Below are positions 1 to 5,396 of a DNA stretch of 5,693 nucleotides, one piece after another. The DNA is from Paracoccus sp. (in: a-proteobacteria) (GTDB taxonomy: Bacteria > Pseudomonadota > Alphaproteobacteria > Rhodobacterales > Rhodobacteraceae), in the NCBI GenBank assembly GCA_018056045.1, contig JAGPGI010000199.1, forward strand, positions 1 to 5,693, read 5' to 3'. Position numbers and translations under genes: made by a program. The notes below the pieces were generated by a model. The model saw nothing but the letters and a program-made list of their open reading frames with translations, was not told where the DNA came from and searched no databases. Position 1 is the stretch's first letter; every line of letters begins with the position of its first letter.

Positions 1-31
1 GGCTTGACCTTTGCCGATGGCGGGCGCATGG

Positions 32-48
32 CCGGTATACCAAACCGG
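32..48. repeat. Small inverted repeat upstream of the DMT transporter gene
   Basis: CCGGT (32-36) and ACCGG (44-48) form a 5-bp inverted repeat with a 7-nt spacer. The 8-bp palindrome GGTATACC (34-41) overlaps its left arm. It lies 10 nt before the preferred ATG at 59, where an operator or the -10 region of a promoter could sit. TTGCCG (11-16) and TATACC (36-41) make only a poor promoter pair, with a 19-nt spacer. Such short repeats arise often by chance in GC-rich DNA. No promoter is claimed. Confidence 0.25.
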
Positions 49-58
49 AACATGCGCG

Positions 59-1021
59 ATGCCAGACAATCCCCAGACGGGGCCGATGATGGCCCCTTCG
101 GCCCAGCATCCTGCCGTGCCGCCGCCGCTGGCCCAGCCGCCACGGCGGGACCGGCAAGGCACCGCGATCATGCTGATCTGCGGCTCGGCCTTCATCTTTG
201 CCGCACAGGACGGGATCTCGCGCTATCTGGGCGCGACCTATTCGCCCGTCTTCGTGATCATGCTGCGCTATTGGTTCTTTGCCGTCTTCGTGATCCTGCT
301 TTGTGCCCGCGCGCCGGGCGGGCTGTCGCGCGCGGTGCGCAGCAAGCGGCCGGGCATCCAGATCTTTCGCGGCATCCTGCTGGCGCTTGAGGTCATCGTC
401 ACCGTCGAGGCCTTCATCCGGCTGGGCCTGATCAACACCCATGCGATCTTTGCCTGCTACCCGCTGCTGATCTCGGCGCTGTCGGGGCCGGTTCTGGGCG
501 AAAAGGTCGGCTGGCGCCGCTGGGCGGCGGTCGCGGCGGGGTTTCTGGGCATCCTGATCGTGCTCAAGCCCGGCAGCGGCGTCTTCAGCACCGATGCCAT
601 CCTGCCTTTTCTGGGCGCGGTGATGTTCGCGGTCTACGGGTTACTGACGCGGCTGGTCGGGCGCGACGACAGCGCCATGGTCAGCTTTTTCTGGACCGGG
701 ATTTCGGGCGCCGTCGCGATGACACTGATCGGCATCTGGCATTGGGAGCCCATCGCGGCCCGCGACATCCCGTGGCTTTTGCTGCTGTGCCTTGGCGCCG
801 CCTGCGCGCATTTCATGCTGATCAAGGCCTATGAACTGGCCGAGGCATCCGCCCTGCAACCCTTTTCCTATACGCAGCTGGTCTGGGTCAGCCTGTTCGG
901 CGTGACCATCTTTGGCGAGACGCTGGCCCCGAACGTGGCGCTTGGCGGCGCCATCGTCGTCGGCGCGGGCCTGTTTACCTGGTGGCGCTCGCACCAGCGC
1001 GCGCGGGCCGGGTTGGAGTGA
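59..1021 (+). CDS. EamA/DMT-family inner-membrane transporter, substrate unknown
   Basis: This is a 320-residue integral membrane protein of the drug/metabolite transporter superfamily, which usually has ten transmembrane helices built from two EamA repeats. Hydrophobic helices run from about residue 36 to 310. The first repeat ends in the family-like stretch around LSGPVLGEKVGWRRW, with the Gly-Glu-Lys turn at 147-149. The second ends in the matching stretch around FGVTIFGETLAPN, with Gly-Glu at 286-287. Family members carry metabolites, amino acids, nucleobases, riboflavin, S-adenosylmethionine and other small molecules; the sequence alone does not show which. The start is uncertain. ATG 59 has a weak GGA-type ribosome site 8-10 nt upstream, while ATG 86 or 89, after ACGGGG, would shorten the Pro-rich 34-residue N-terminal leader. 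An in-frame ATG at 11 looks too close to the window edge to judge. The last 47 bp overlap the 3' end of the opposing transglycosylase gene. Family certain, substrate unknown. Confidence 0.9.
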   Translation: MPDNPQTGPMMAPSAQHPAVPPPLAQPPRRDRQGTAIMLICGSAFIFAAQDGISRYLGATYSPVFVIMLRYWFFAVFVILLCARAPGGLSRAVRSKRPGIQIFRGILLALEVIVTVEAFIRLGLINTHAIFACYPLLISALSGPVLGEKVGWRRWAAVAAGFLGILIVLKPGSGVFSTDAILPFLGAVMFAVYGLLTRLVGRDDSAMVSFFWTGISGAVAMTLIGIWHWEPIAARDIPWLLLLCLGAACAHFMLIKAYELAEASALQPFSYTQLVWVSLFGVTIFGETLAPNVALGGAIVVGAGLFTWWRSHQRARAGLE

Positions 1022-3158
1022 TCGCGCCACCGCTCACGGCCGGATCGGCCGCAGCCTGATCGACCGGGGCGGCCTGCACCGGTCCCAGCACCTCGGCCAG
1101 AACGCCGCCCGCCGCGAAATAGGCCAGCGCCCGTGGCCCCGGCATCGGCCGGGCCGAGCGGGCCAGCTGGATGCGCGGCGCCTCGGGTGCCGGTTTCACC
1201 CCGCCCCCGGTCAGGTCCCATGTCGGCACCAAAGGCACCGGCCTGCCCTGAATGCGGGCGCGATAGACGGGCAGCGCCTCGGCCACGCGCATGACGTAAT
1301 TGCGGGTCTCGTCAAAGGGGATCATCTCGACCCAATCGACCGGATCGACCTCGCCGCGCAGGTCGCCGAACTCGCCCAGCCAGCGGGCCGAGCGCCCCGG
1401 CCCGGCATTGTAGCCCGCCGCGACCAGCGCGATCGAGGGGCCGAAGCGTTCGCGCAGCCCAGCCAGATAGGCCGCGCCCAGCCGCGCATTATAGGCCGCG
1501 TCGCGGGTCAGCCGCCTTTGATCGAACGGCTCGCCGATCTTGCGCGCCATCGAGCGCGCGGTGTCGGGCATGACCTGCATCAGCCCCAGCGCCCCGGCAT
1601 GGGAGGAAACGGTGTGATTGAACTCGCTTTCGCGCCGGGCGATGGCCATGACCAGTTCGGGCGGCAGGTCCAGGTCATCGGTCTCAAGCCCGGTCAGCGG
1701 GAAATAGGCATCGGGATAGACCGCGCCCTTGGCCGCCGCCGCCTTGGCCAGACGCAGCGCATGCCATGGCAGGCGCATGTCCAGCATCATCCGCGCCATG
1801 CGGCCGATATCCTCGGGTGTGGCGGTCTCGGAGAGATGCAGCAGGAAGCGCTGGCCCTGATCGGGCTCGCCCGCCGCGATCAGCCAGACCCCGGCCTGCC
1901 AGACCGGGTTTTCGCGCAGGCTTGATCCGCGCCATTCCGGCAAGCTGCCCCCCGCCCGCTGACCGCCAAGCGTGGCGAAATTCAGCGGCTGGCCCAGCTT
2001 TTCGCCGGCCAATTGCCCATACCACGCCGATTTGTAATCCGCCGCCCGACGATAGGCGGCGTCGGCCTGCGCGGCATTGCCCTGCGCCTCAAGCGCGCGG
2101 CCCTGCCAATAAAGCGCCCGCGAGACCGAGATCGGGCTGGTCACCCCCGCCTCCAGCGCCTTGAAGCGCACCAGCGCCCGGTCGGGCGCGCCGCCGCGCA
2201 GGGCGGCATAGCCGGCCAGCCACTCCAGATCGATGAATTCATCGCTGCCCGGCGGCATGAAATGCGCGGCGGCCAGTTTCTCGGCCAGCGCCCAGTCGCC
2301 CTGCCGCAGCGCAAGCCGGGCGTAATCGGCGCGCTTGCCGGCCCATGCGGCGGGATCGCGCAGGGCGTCAAGGCTGGTCGAGCGTTCCAGCATCAGGTCC
2401 CGCGCCAGTTCCGGCATCTTGGCCCAGACCCGCCAGCGAAAGCGGTCCAAGGCCAGCCCGGCATCCTGCTGCTGCACCTCTGGCAGCGACAGGATCAGCT
2501 TGTCGACGCCCGGCTGCCCCGATTGCAGCGCCAGCCGCGCCTTGCCCAAAGCCTGCCCTGCGGGCGTCGCCAAGGGCAGCGCCACCTGTGCCGCCTGCCA
2601 TTCGCCCAGATCCAGAAGCCGCGCCAGCCGCGCGTCATGCAGCCCGGCGATATCGGCACCATAGGCGGCGACAAAGATGTCGGCTTCGGCCTTGTTCAGC
2701 GCAACCTCGGTCCAGAAGCGCGCGATCTCGGCCTTGGCGGCGGCGGGGTCGGTGGCCTGCAGGGCCGCGATCAGCGCCAAGGCGCCGTTCAGCGTGTCGG
2801 GACGGCGGGCGCCGAACCATCCGATCACCTCGGCGGGCGGCAGATCGGCGCGCAGGACCGCATCGCCGCGCTTGTAGAACAGCGCCAGCCCCGGCCAGTC
2901 GCCATGCCGAGCGGCAAAGTCGCGATATTCGGGCCATGTCCCCTGCCCCGCACGCAGCCGCTGCCACAGGATCAGGTCCAGCGCCATCGGGCCCGATCGC
3001 GCCGCCTCGGCCTCGGCGGCGGGCCAGTCGCGCATCGAGGCCGCCGCCAGCGCGCGGCTGATCTGCGCGGCATCCTCGGCCAAGGCCGGAGCCGTCGAAA
3101 GCGCCAGCAGCGCGGCGGCCAGCGGCCCGAAGATCCTGTCGCGGAGAGAAGACGTCAT
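975..3158 (-). CDS. slt: Soluble lytic murein transglycosylase (Slt70-like), exported to the periplasm
   Basis: This 727-residue protein should cleave the MurNAc-GlcNAc bond of peptidoglycan, forming 1,6-anhydroMurNAc ends, in the periplasm. The N-terminus is a clear Sec signal peptide: basic residues, a hydrophobic Leu/Ala core, and an Ala-Leu-Ala site cleaved after residue 27. Residues ~28-490 are Ala-rich helical repeats like the superhelical ring of Slt70. The GH23 catalytic domain (~496-638) has the catalytic Glu510 in ARRESEF, the SHAGALGLMQ motif (519-528), AGYNAGPGR (581-589) and ETRNYV (617-622). An in-frame TTG start at 3194 exists, but ATG 3158 puts the signal peptide at the N-terminus and is preferred; its ribosome site (AAGTGA) is weak. 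A Pro/Ala-rich tail of ~88 residues follows the catalytic domain, making the protein longer than E. coli Slt70 (~645 residues). The gene is divergent from dapA. Function confident; the symbol is by family. Confidence 0.93.
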   Translation of the reverse strand: MTSSLRDRIFGPLAAALLALSTAPALAEDAAQISRALAAASMRDWPAAEAEAARSGPMALDLILWQRLRAGQGTWPEYRDFAARHGDWPGLALFYKRGDAVLRADLPPAEVIGWFGARRPDTLNGALALIAALQATDPAAAKAEIARFWTEVALNKAEADIFVAAYGADIAGLHDARLARLLDLGEWQAAQVALPLATPAGQALGKARLALQSGQPGVDKLILSLPEVQQQDAGLALDRFRWRVWAKMPELARDLMLERSTSLDALRDPAAWAGKRADYARLALRQGDWALAEKLAAAHFMPPGSDEFIDLEWLAGYAALRGGAPDRALVRFKALEAGVTSPISVSRALYWQGRALEAQGNAAQADAAYRRAADYKSAWYGQLAGEKLGQPLNFATLGGQRAGGSLPEWRGSSLRENPVWQAGVWLIAAGEPDQGQRFLLHLSETATPEDIGRMARMMLDMRLPWHALRLAKAAAAKGAVYPDAYFPLTGLETDDLDLPPELVMAIARRESEFNHTVSSHAGALGLMQVMPDTARSMARKIGEPFDQRRLTRDAAYNARLGAAYLAGLRERFGPSIALVAAGYNAGPGRSARWLGEFGDLRGEVDPVDWVEMIPFDETRNYVMRVAEALPVYRARIQGRPVPLVPTWDLTGGGVKPAPEAPRIQLARSARPMPGPRALAYFAAGGVLAEVLGPVQAAPVDQAAADPAVSGGAITPTRPARAGASATR
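1037..1051. terminator. GC-rich hairpin just past the transporter stop (weak terminator candidate)
   Basis: CGGCCG (1037-1042) and CGGCCG (1046-1051) form a perfect 6-bp stem with a 3-nt GAT loop, starting 16 nt after the transporter stop codon. No T-run follows on either strand, so it does not match a classical intrinsic terminator. It also lies inside the transglycosylase coding sequence, which could explain it as codon usage. It is listed only because the convergent overlap leaves no other obvious place for the transporter transcript to end. Confidence 0.2.
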
Positions 3159-3262
3159 GATTTCACTTGTGCGAAACTCTGCCCGAGGGTGCAACTCACA
3201 TCCTTGGCAATCCCGGCTTCGGGATGTAAGCCCCTATTAACCGCAAATGTCAGGATATCCCC
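3159..3262. promoter_or_regulatory. Divergent promoter region between slt and dapA
   Basis: These 104 bp separate the two divergent start codons, so the start signals of both genes should lie here. It is visibly less GC-rich than the flanking coding DNA, with runs such as CCTATTAACC. For dapA, TTGGCA (3204-3209) is a fair -35 element; a 17-nt spacer leads to the weak -10 TAAGCC (3227-3232), while the better-looking TATTAA (3235-3240) sits 25 nt away. For slt no convincing pair was found; TTGCAC with CACAAG at a 17-nt spacing is the best and is poor. The dapA start has a ribosome site AGGA (3252-3255), 7 nt before the ATG. The presence of promoters follows from the layout; the exact elements are guesses. 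Confidence 0.55.
3210..3225. repeat. Perfect inverted repeat in the slt-dapA intergenic region (operator candidate)
   Basis: ATCCCG (3210-3215) and CGGGAT (3220-3225) are perfect 6-bp inverted arms around a GCTT loop. No T-run follows on either strand, so it is not a typical terminator. It lies immediately after the candidate dapA -35 element TTGGCA and inside the proposed spacer, where a bound repressor could block dapA transcription and perhaps that of slt. A stem in a 5' leader is the other possibility if transcription starts further upstream. No known regulator motif was recognised. Confidence 0.4.
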
Positions 3263-4138
3263 ATGTTCAAAGGCTCGATGCCCGCGTTGGTCACGCCCTT
3301 CACCCACGACGGGGAGCTGGATCTCCCGGCGCTGGAAAAGCTGGTCGAATGGCAAATCGCCGAGGGCAGCCACGGTCTGGTGCCCGTGGGCACCACCGGC
3401 GAAAGCCCGACGCTGAGCCATGACGAACATCGCAAGGTCGTCGAAGAGGTGATCCGCATCAGCGCCGGCCGCGTTCCGGTCATTGCCGGCGCCGGGTCCA
3501 ATTCGACGCGCGAGGGGATCGGCCTGATCCAGCACGCGCAGGCCGCGGGCGCCGATGCGGCGCTGGTGGTGACGCCCTATTACAACAAGCCGACCCAGCC
3601 CGGCCTGATCGCGCATTACACCGCGCTGCATGACGCCAGCGACCTGCCGATCATCATCTACAATATCCCCGGCCGCTCGGTCATCGACATGACGCCCGAG
3701 ACCATGGGCGAACTGGCGAAACTGCCGCGCATCGCCGGCGTCAAGGACGCGACCGGCAAGCTTGAGCGCGTGAGCCTGCAGCGCATGACCTGCGGCACGG
3801 ATTTCATCCAGTTGTCGGGCAATGACGACACCGCGCTTGCCTTCAACGCCCATGGCGGCGTGGGCTGCATCTCGGTCACCGCGAATGTCGCGCCGCGGCT
3901 ATGCGCCGAGTTCCAGAACGCCATGCTGGCGGGTGATTATGCGCTGGCGCTGAGCTATCAGGACAAGCTGATGCCGCTGCATGTGGCGATCTTCCTTGAG
4001 CCGGGCGTCGCGGGGGCGAAATACGCCATGTCGCGGCTGGGGCTTTGCAGCGACCGGGTGCGCCTGCCGCTGGTCGGGCTGACCGACGCGACCAAGGCCG
4101 CCATCGACGCCGCGATGAAGCATGCCGGCCTGATCTGA
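3263..4138 (+). CDS. dapA: 4-hydroxy-tetrahydrodipicolinate synthase
   Basis: DapA condenses pyruvate with L-aspartate-4-semialdehyde in the cytoplasm. This is the first committed step toward meso-diaminopimelate for peptidoglycan and toward lysine. The 291-residue length is typical, and the active-site residues fall at the same numbers as in the E. coli enzyme: Schiff-base Lys161 in GVKDATG, Tyr133 and Arg138 in YNIPGR, Thr44 and Thr45 in GTTGES, and Tyr107 in PYYNKP. The residues known to form the E. coli lysine allosteric site are also present (Ser48, His53, His56, Asn80, Glu84, Tyr106), so feedback inhibition by lysine is expected. The start is well supported by the conserved N-terminus ([12 protein letters not shown]) and by AGGA 7 nt before the ATG. 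N-acetylneuraminate lyase and other members of this aldolase superfamily are far less likely given the intact DapA-specific motifs. It is divergent from slt and is followed by an inverted-repeat region rather than another plus-strand gene. Confidence 0.98.
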   Translation: MFKGSMPALVTPFTHDGELDLPALEKLVEWQIAEGSHGLVPVGTTGESPTLSHDEHRKVVEEVIRISAGRVPVIAGAGSNSTREGIGLIQHAQAAGADAALVVTPYYNKPTQPGLIAHYTALHDASDLPIIIYNIPGRSVIDMTPETMGELAKLPRIAGVKDATGKLERVSLQRMTCGTDFIQLSGNDDTALAFNAHGGVGCISVTANVAPRLCAEFQNAMLAGDYALALSYQDKLMPLHVAIFLEPGVAGAKYAMSRLGLCSDRVRLPLVGLTDATKAAIDAAMKHAGLI

Positions 4139-4142
4139 GGGT

Positions 4143-4215
4143 CCATCTGCCGCCCGGCCCCGCCGGCGCGGGCGGCAATCCCTGTCAGCGCCTCGGCGGC
4201 AGGGGCAGCAGATGG
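4143..4215. repeat. Nested inverted repeats between convergent dapA and mnhG
   Basis: This 94-bp gap (4139-4232) between two convergent stop codons has no gene. CCATCTGC (4143-4150) pairs with GCAGATGG (4208-4215), and GTCCA (4141-4145) can pair with TGGAC (4220-4224). The arm CTGCCGCC (4147-4154) can pair with GGCGGCAG (4195-4202), or part of it can join the nearer hairpin listed separately. CAGATG and CATCTG (4209-4214 and 4216-4221) form a further inverted repeat around one base. Several folds exclude one another. Because the elements are palindromic they would form on both transcripts, suiting a bidirectional end point or mRNA 3'-end protection. Confidence 0.5.
4149..4176 (+). terminator. 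Strong GC hairpin 10 nt after the dapA stop
   Basis: GCCGCCCG (4149-4156) and CGGGCGGC (4169-4176) form a perfect 8-bp, all-G/C stem around a 12-nt loop that can itself pair partly. Its position just past the dapA stop fits a terminator. No T-run follows (AATCCCTG comes next), so termination would need Rho or an intrinsic mechanism without a U tail. The same stem forms on the opposite strand past the end of mnhG. Confidence 0.45.
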
Positions 4216-4232
4216 CATCTGGACGGCGCGCC

Positions 4233-4628
4233 CTAGCCCTTGCGGGCGGCTGCCTCGACCCTGTCGACCAGACTTTCCTGATCGGGCGCGGCAAAGGTCG
4301 CCCAGTTCTTGTCCGGCGCCGGGCGCGGCATTTCATCGGCATTCCAGCCCAGATGCATATGCGCCTTGGCGATGAAAAAGCCGGTGACCGGCGCGGTCAG
4401 GAACAGAAACAGCATGATCAGCAGCTCGTGCCAGCTGAAATACCCGTGACTGACCGGAAACCAGATCACCGAGGCCAGCAGGATCGCGCCCACCCCCAGC
4501 GTCGCCGATTTCGTCGGCGCATGCAGCCGCGTCATCGGGTCAGGCAGCTTGACCAGCCCGTATGAGCCGACGAGCCCAAAGAACCCGCCAAGCACCAGCA
4601 GCCCCGAGACGATGATTTCCCAGATCAT
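4233..4628 (-). CDS. mnhG: Mrp/Mnh-type Na+(K+)/H+ antiporter subunit G
   Basis: This 131-residue protein is the small G subunit of the Mrp (Mnh, Pha) multisubunit cation/proton antiporter of the inner membrane. Three hydrophobic helices lie at about residues 3-23, 41-58 and 66-88. The family hallmark is seen as KLPDPMTRLHAPTKSATLG (27-45), between helices 1 and 2. A hydrophilic tail of ~40 residues follows helix 3 and faces water; it is rich in Ala, Asp and Pro. The frame stays open upstream, but the ATG at 4628 matches the family N-terminus and has GAGG 8 nt before it. It begins 10 nt after the mnhF stop and is the last gene of the operon. The stop is TAG, facing dapA across the inverted-repeat region. 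Whether the complex moves Na+ or K+ cannot be told here. Confidence 0.94.
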   Translation of the reverse strand: MIWEIIVSGLLVLGGFFGLVGSYGLVKLPDPMTRLHAPTKSATLGVGAILLASVIWFPVSHGYFSWHELLIMLFLFLTAPVTGFFIAKAHMHLGWNADEMPRPAPDKNWATFAAPDQESLVDRVEAAARKG

Positions 4629-4636
4629 GGTCGCCC

Positions 4637-4640
4637 CCTC
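4637..4640 (-). promoter_or_regulatory. Ribosome binding site of mnhG
   Basis: On the minus strand the bases before the ATG at 4628 read GAGGGGGCGACC. GAGG overlaps the TGA stop of mnhF and stands 8 nt from the start codon. This supports the internal ATG over the longer open frame and implies that ribosomes finishing mnhF could reinitiate at mnhG. Confidence 0.65.
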
Positions 4641-4908
4641 ATTCGATGATATCGCCGCGCAGGACGAATTTCGCATAGGCCACGGTCGAGATGAAGCCGA
4701 CCATGGCAAACAGCAGCGAGGCCTCGAAATACATGCCGGTGCCGTGCTCCAGCCCGAACAGCGTCAGCAGCGCGATCATGTTCACCGCCATCGTGTCCAG
4801 CGCCAGCACCCGGTCGGCCAGACCCGGCGCGAAGACCACCCGGAACAGGCAGAACAGAAGCGCCAGACCGAAGCACCCATAGGCGAAGTAAAGCGCATAT
4901 TGGATCAT
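4639..4908 (-). CDS. mnhF: Mrp/Mnh-type Na+(K+)/H+ antiporter subunit F
   Basis: This 89-residue membrane protein is the F subunit of the same antiporter. Its size is typical and three hydrophobic helices span about residues 5-25, 35-53 and 59-80. The conserved loop and second helix are clear: FAPGLADRVLALDTMAVNMI (26-45), containing the Asp-Arg-Val-Leu-Ala-Leu-Asp family motif. The frame is open further upstream, but ATG 4908 is right: it overlaps the mnhE stop as ATGA, has GGAG 8 nt upstream inside mnhE, and gives the standard protein. It is followed after 10 nt by mnhG. The tight packing suggests translational coupling and equal subunit supply. Confidence 0.95.
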   Translation of the reverse strand: MIQYALYFAYGCFGLALLFCLFRVVFAPGLADRVLALDTMAVNMIALLTLFGLEHGTGMYFEASLLFAMVGFISTVAYAKFVLRGDIIE

Positions 4909-5396
4909 TCGAAAATCTCCTTCAGCCGGGCCTCGTAGCGGGTCTTGATCTCGTCCAGCACCGCATCGGGATCGGGCGCATGCAGGCAATGGACCAGCAG
5001 CGCGCGCCCGTCCTCGGCCAGATCGCAACTGACCGTGCCGGGGGTCAGGGTGATGGTGGCGGCAAGGGTGGTGATCGCCTCGGGGCGGCGCAGCTCCAGC
5101 GGGACGACGACCCATGCCGGGCGCAGATCGCGCCGGGGCTTGAACAGCACGATGCCGGCGACGACGAAATTCGCCTTGAGGATGTCCCAAATGACGATGC
5201 CGAGATAGGGCGGGATCCTGCCGGGCCGGCTGTAGCCGCCCGCCTGCGGCCAATAGGGCGCGGTCATGATCGGCACCACCGTGCCCACGATCACCGCGAA
5301 GACCAGCGAGCCGACCGCCCAGCGGTTGACCAGCAGCATCCAGACCAGAATCAGGGTGACGGACAGCCACGGATGCGGATAGAGGCGCCGGATCAT
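4905..5396 (-). CDS. mnhE: Mrp/Mnh-type Na+(K+)/H+ antiporter subunit E
   Basis: This 163-residue protein is the E subunit of the Mrp antiporter. The N-terminal half is hydrophobic: one or two helices at about residues 10-46, and another around 64-84 that includes the family-like stretch DILKANFVVAGIVL. The C-terminal half is a soluble domain, expected on the cytoplasmic side, that carries the hallmark ATITLTPGTVSCDL (113-126). The length is normal for the family (about 158-170). The start at 5396 is very well supported: a full AGGAGG sits 7 nt upstream, and the ATG overlaps the mnhD stop as ATGA. Its own stop overlaps the mnhF start in the same way. The strong ribosome site suggests that E can be initiated independently as well as by coupling. 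Confidence 0.96.
   Translation of the reverse strand: MIRRLYPHPWLSVTLILVWMLLVNRWAVGSLVFAVIVGTVVPIMTAPYWPQAGGYSRPGRIPPYLGIVIWDILKANFVVAGIVLFKPRRDLRPAWVVVPLELRRPEAITTLAATITLTPGTVSCDLAEDGRALLVHCLHAPDPDAVLDEIKTRYEARLKEIFE
4917..4920 (-). promoter_or_regulatory. Ribosome binding site of mnhF
   Basis: On the minus strand GGAG lies 8 nt before the mnhF ATG, within the last codons of mnhE. It fixes the mnhF start inside a much longer open frame and pairs with the ATGA stop/start overlap. Confidence 0.7.

Noticed and set aside
4..41. TTGACC (4-9) and TATACC (36-41) as a promoter for the transporter
   Set aside because: The spacer is 26 nt, far from the usual 16-18 nt.
912..1925. A 337-codon plus-strand frame overlapping the transporter end and antisense to slt
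   Set aside because: The composition is that of a shadow frame and it has no recognisable motif. The opposing frame encodes an intact transglycosylase catalytic domain.
3159..3194. TTG start at 3194 for the transglycosylase, adding 12 residues
   Set aside because: The extension would place polar residues before a normal signal peptide that already begins at ATG 3158.
2013..3416. A 467-codon open plus-strand frame antisense to slt that continues over the dapA start
   Set aside because: It has the low-complexity Arg/Gln/Pro-rich composition of antisense frames in GC-rich DNA. It overlaps two clearly real genes and shows no domain motif or ribosome site.
3155..3853. A 232-codon minus-strand frame antisense to dapA
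   Set aside because: dapA is unmistakable on the other strand. This frame is rich in Arg, Asp, Gly and His, with no motif, and is explained by the third-position GC of dapA.
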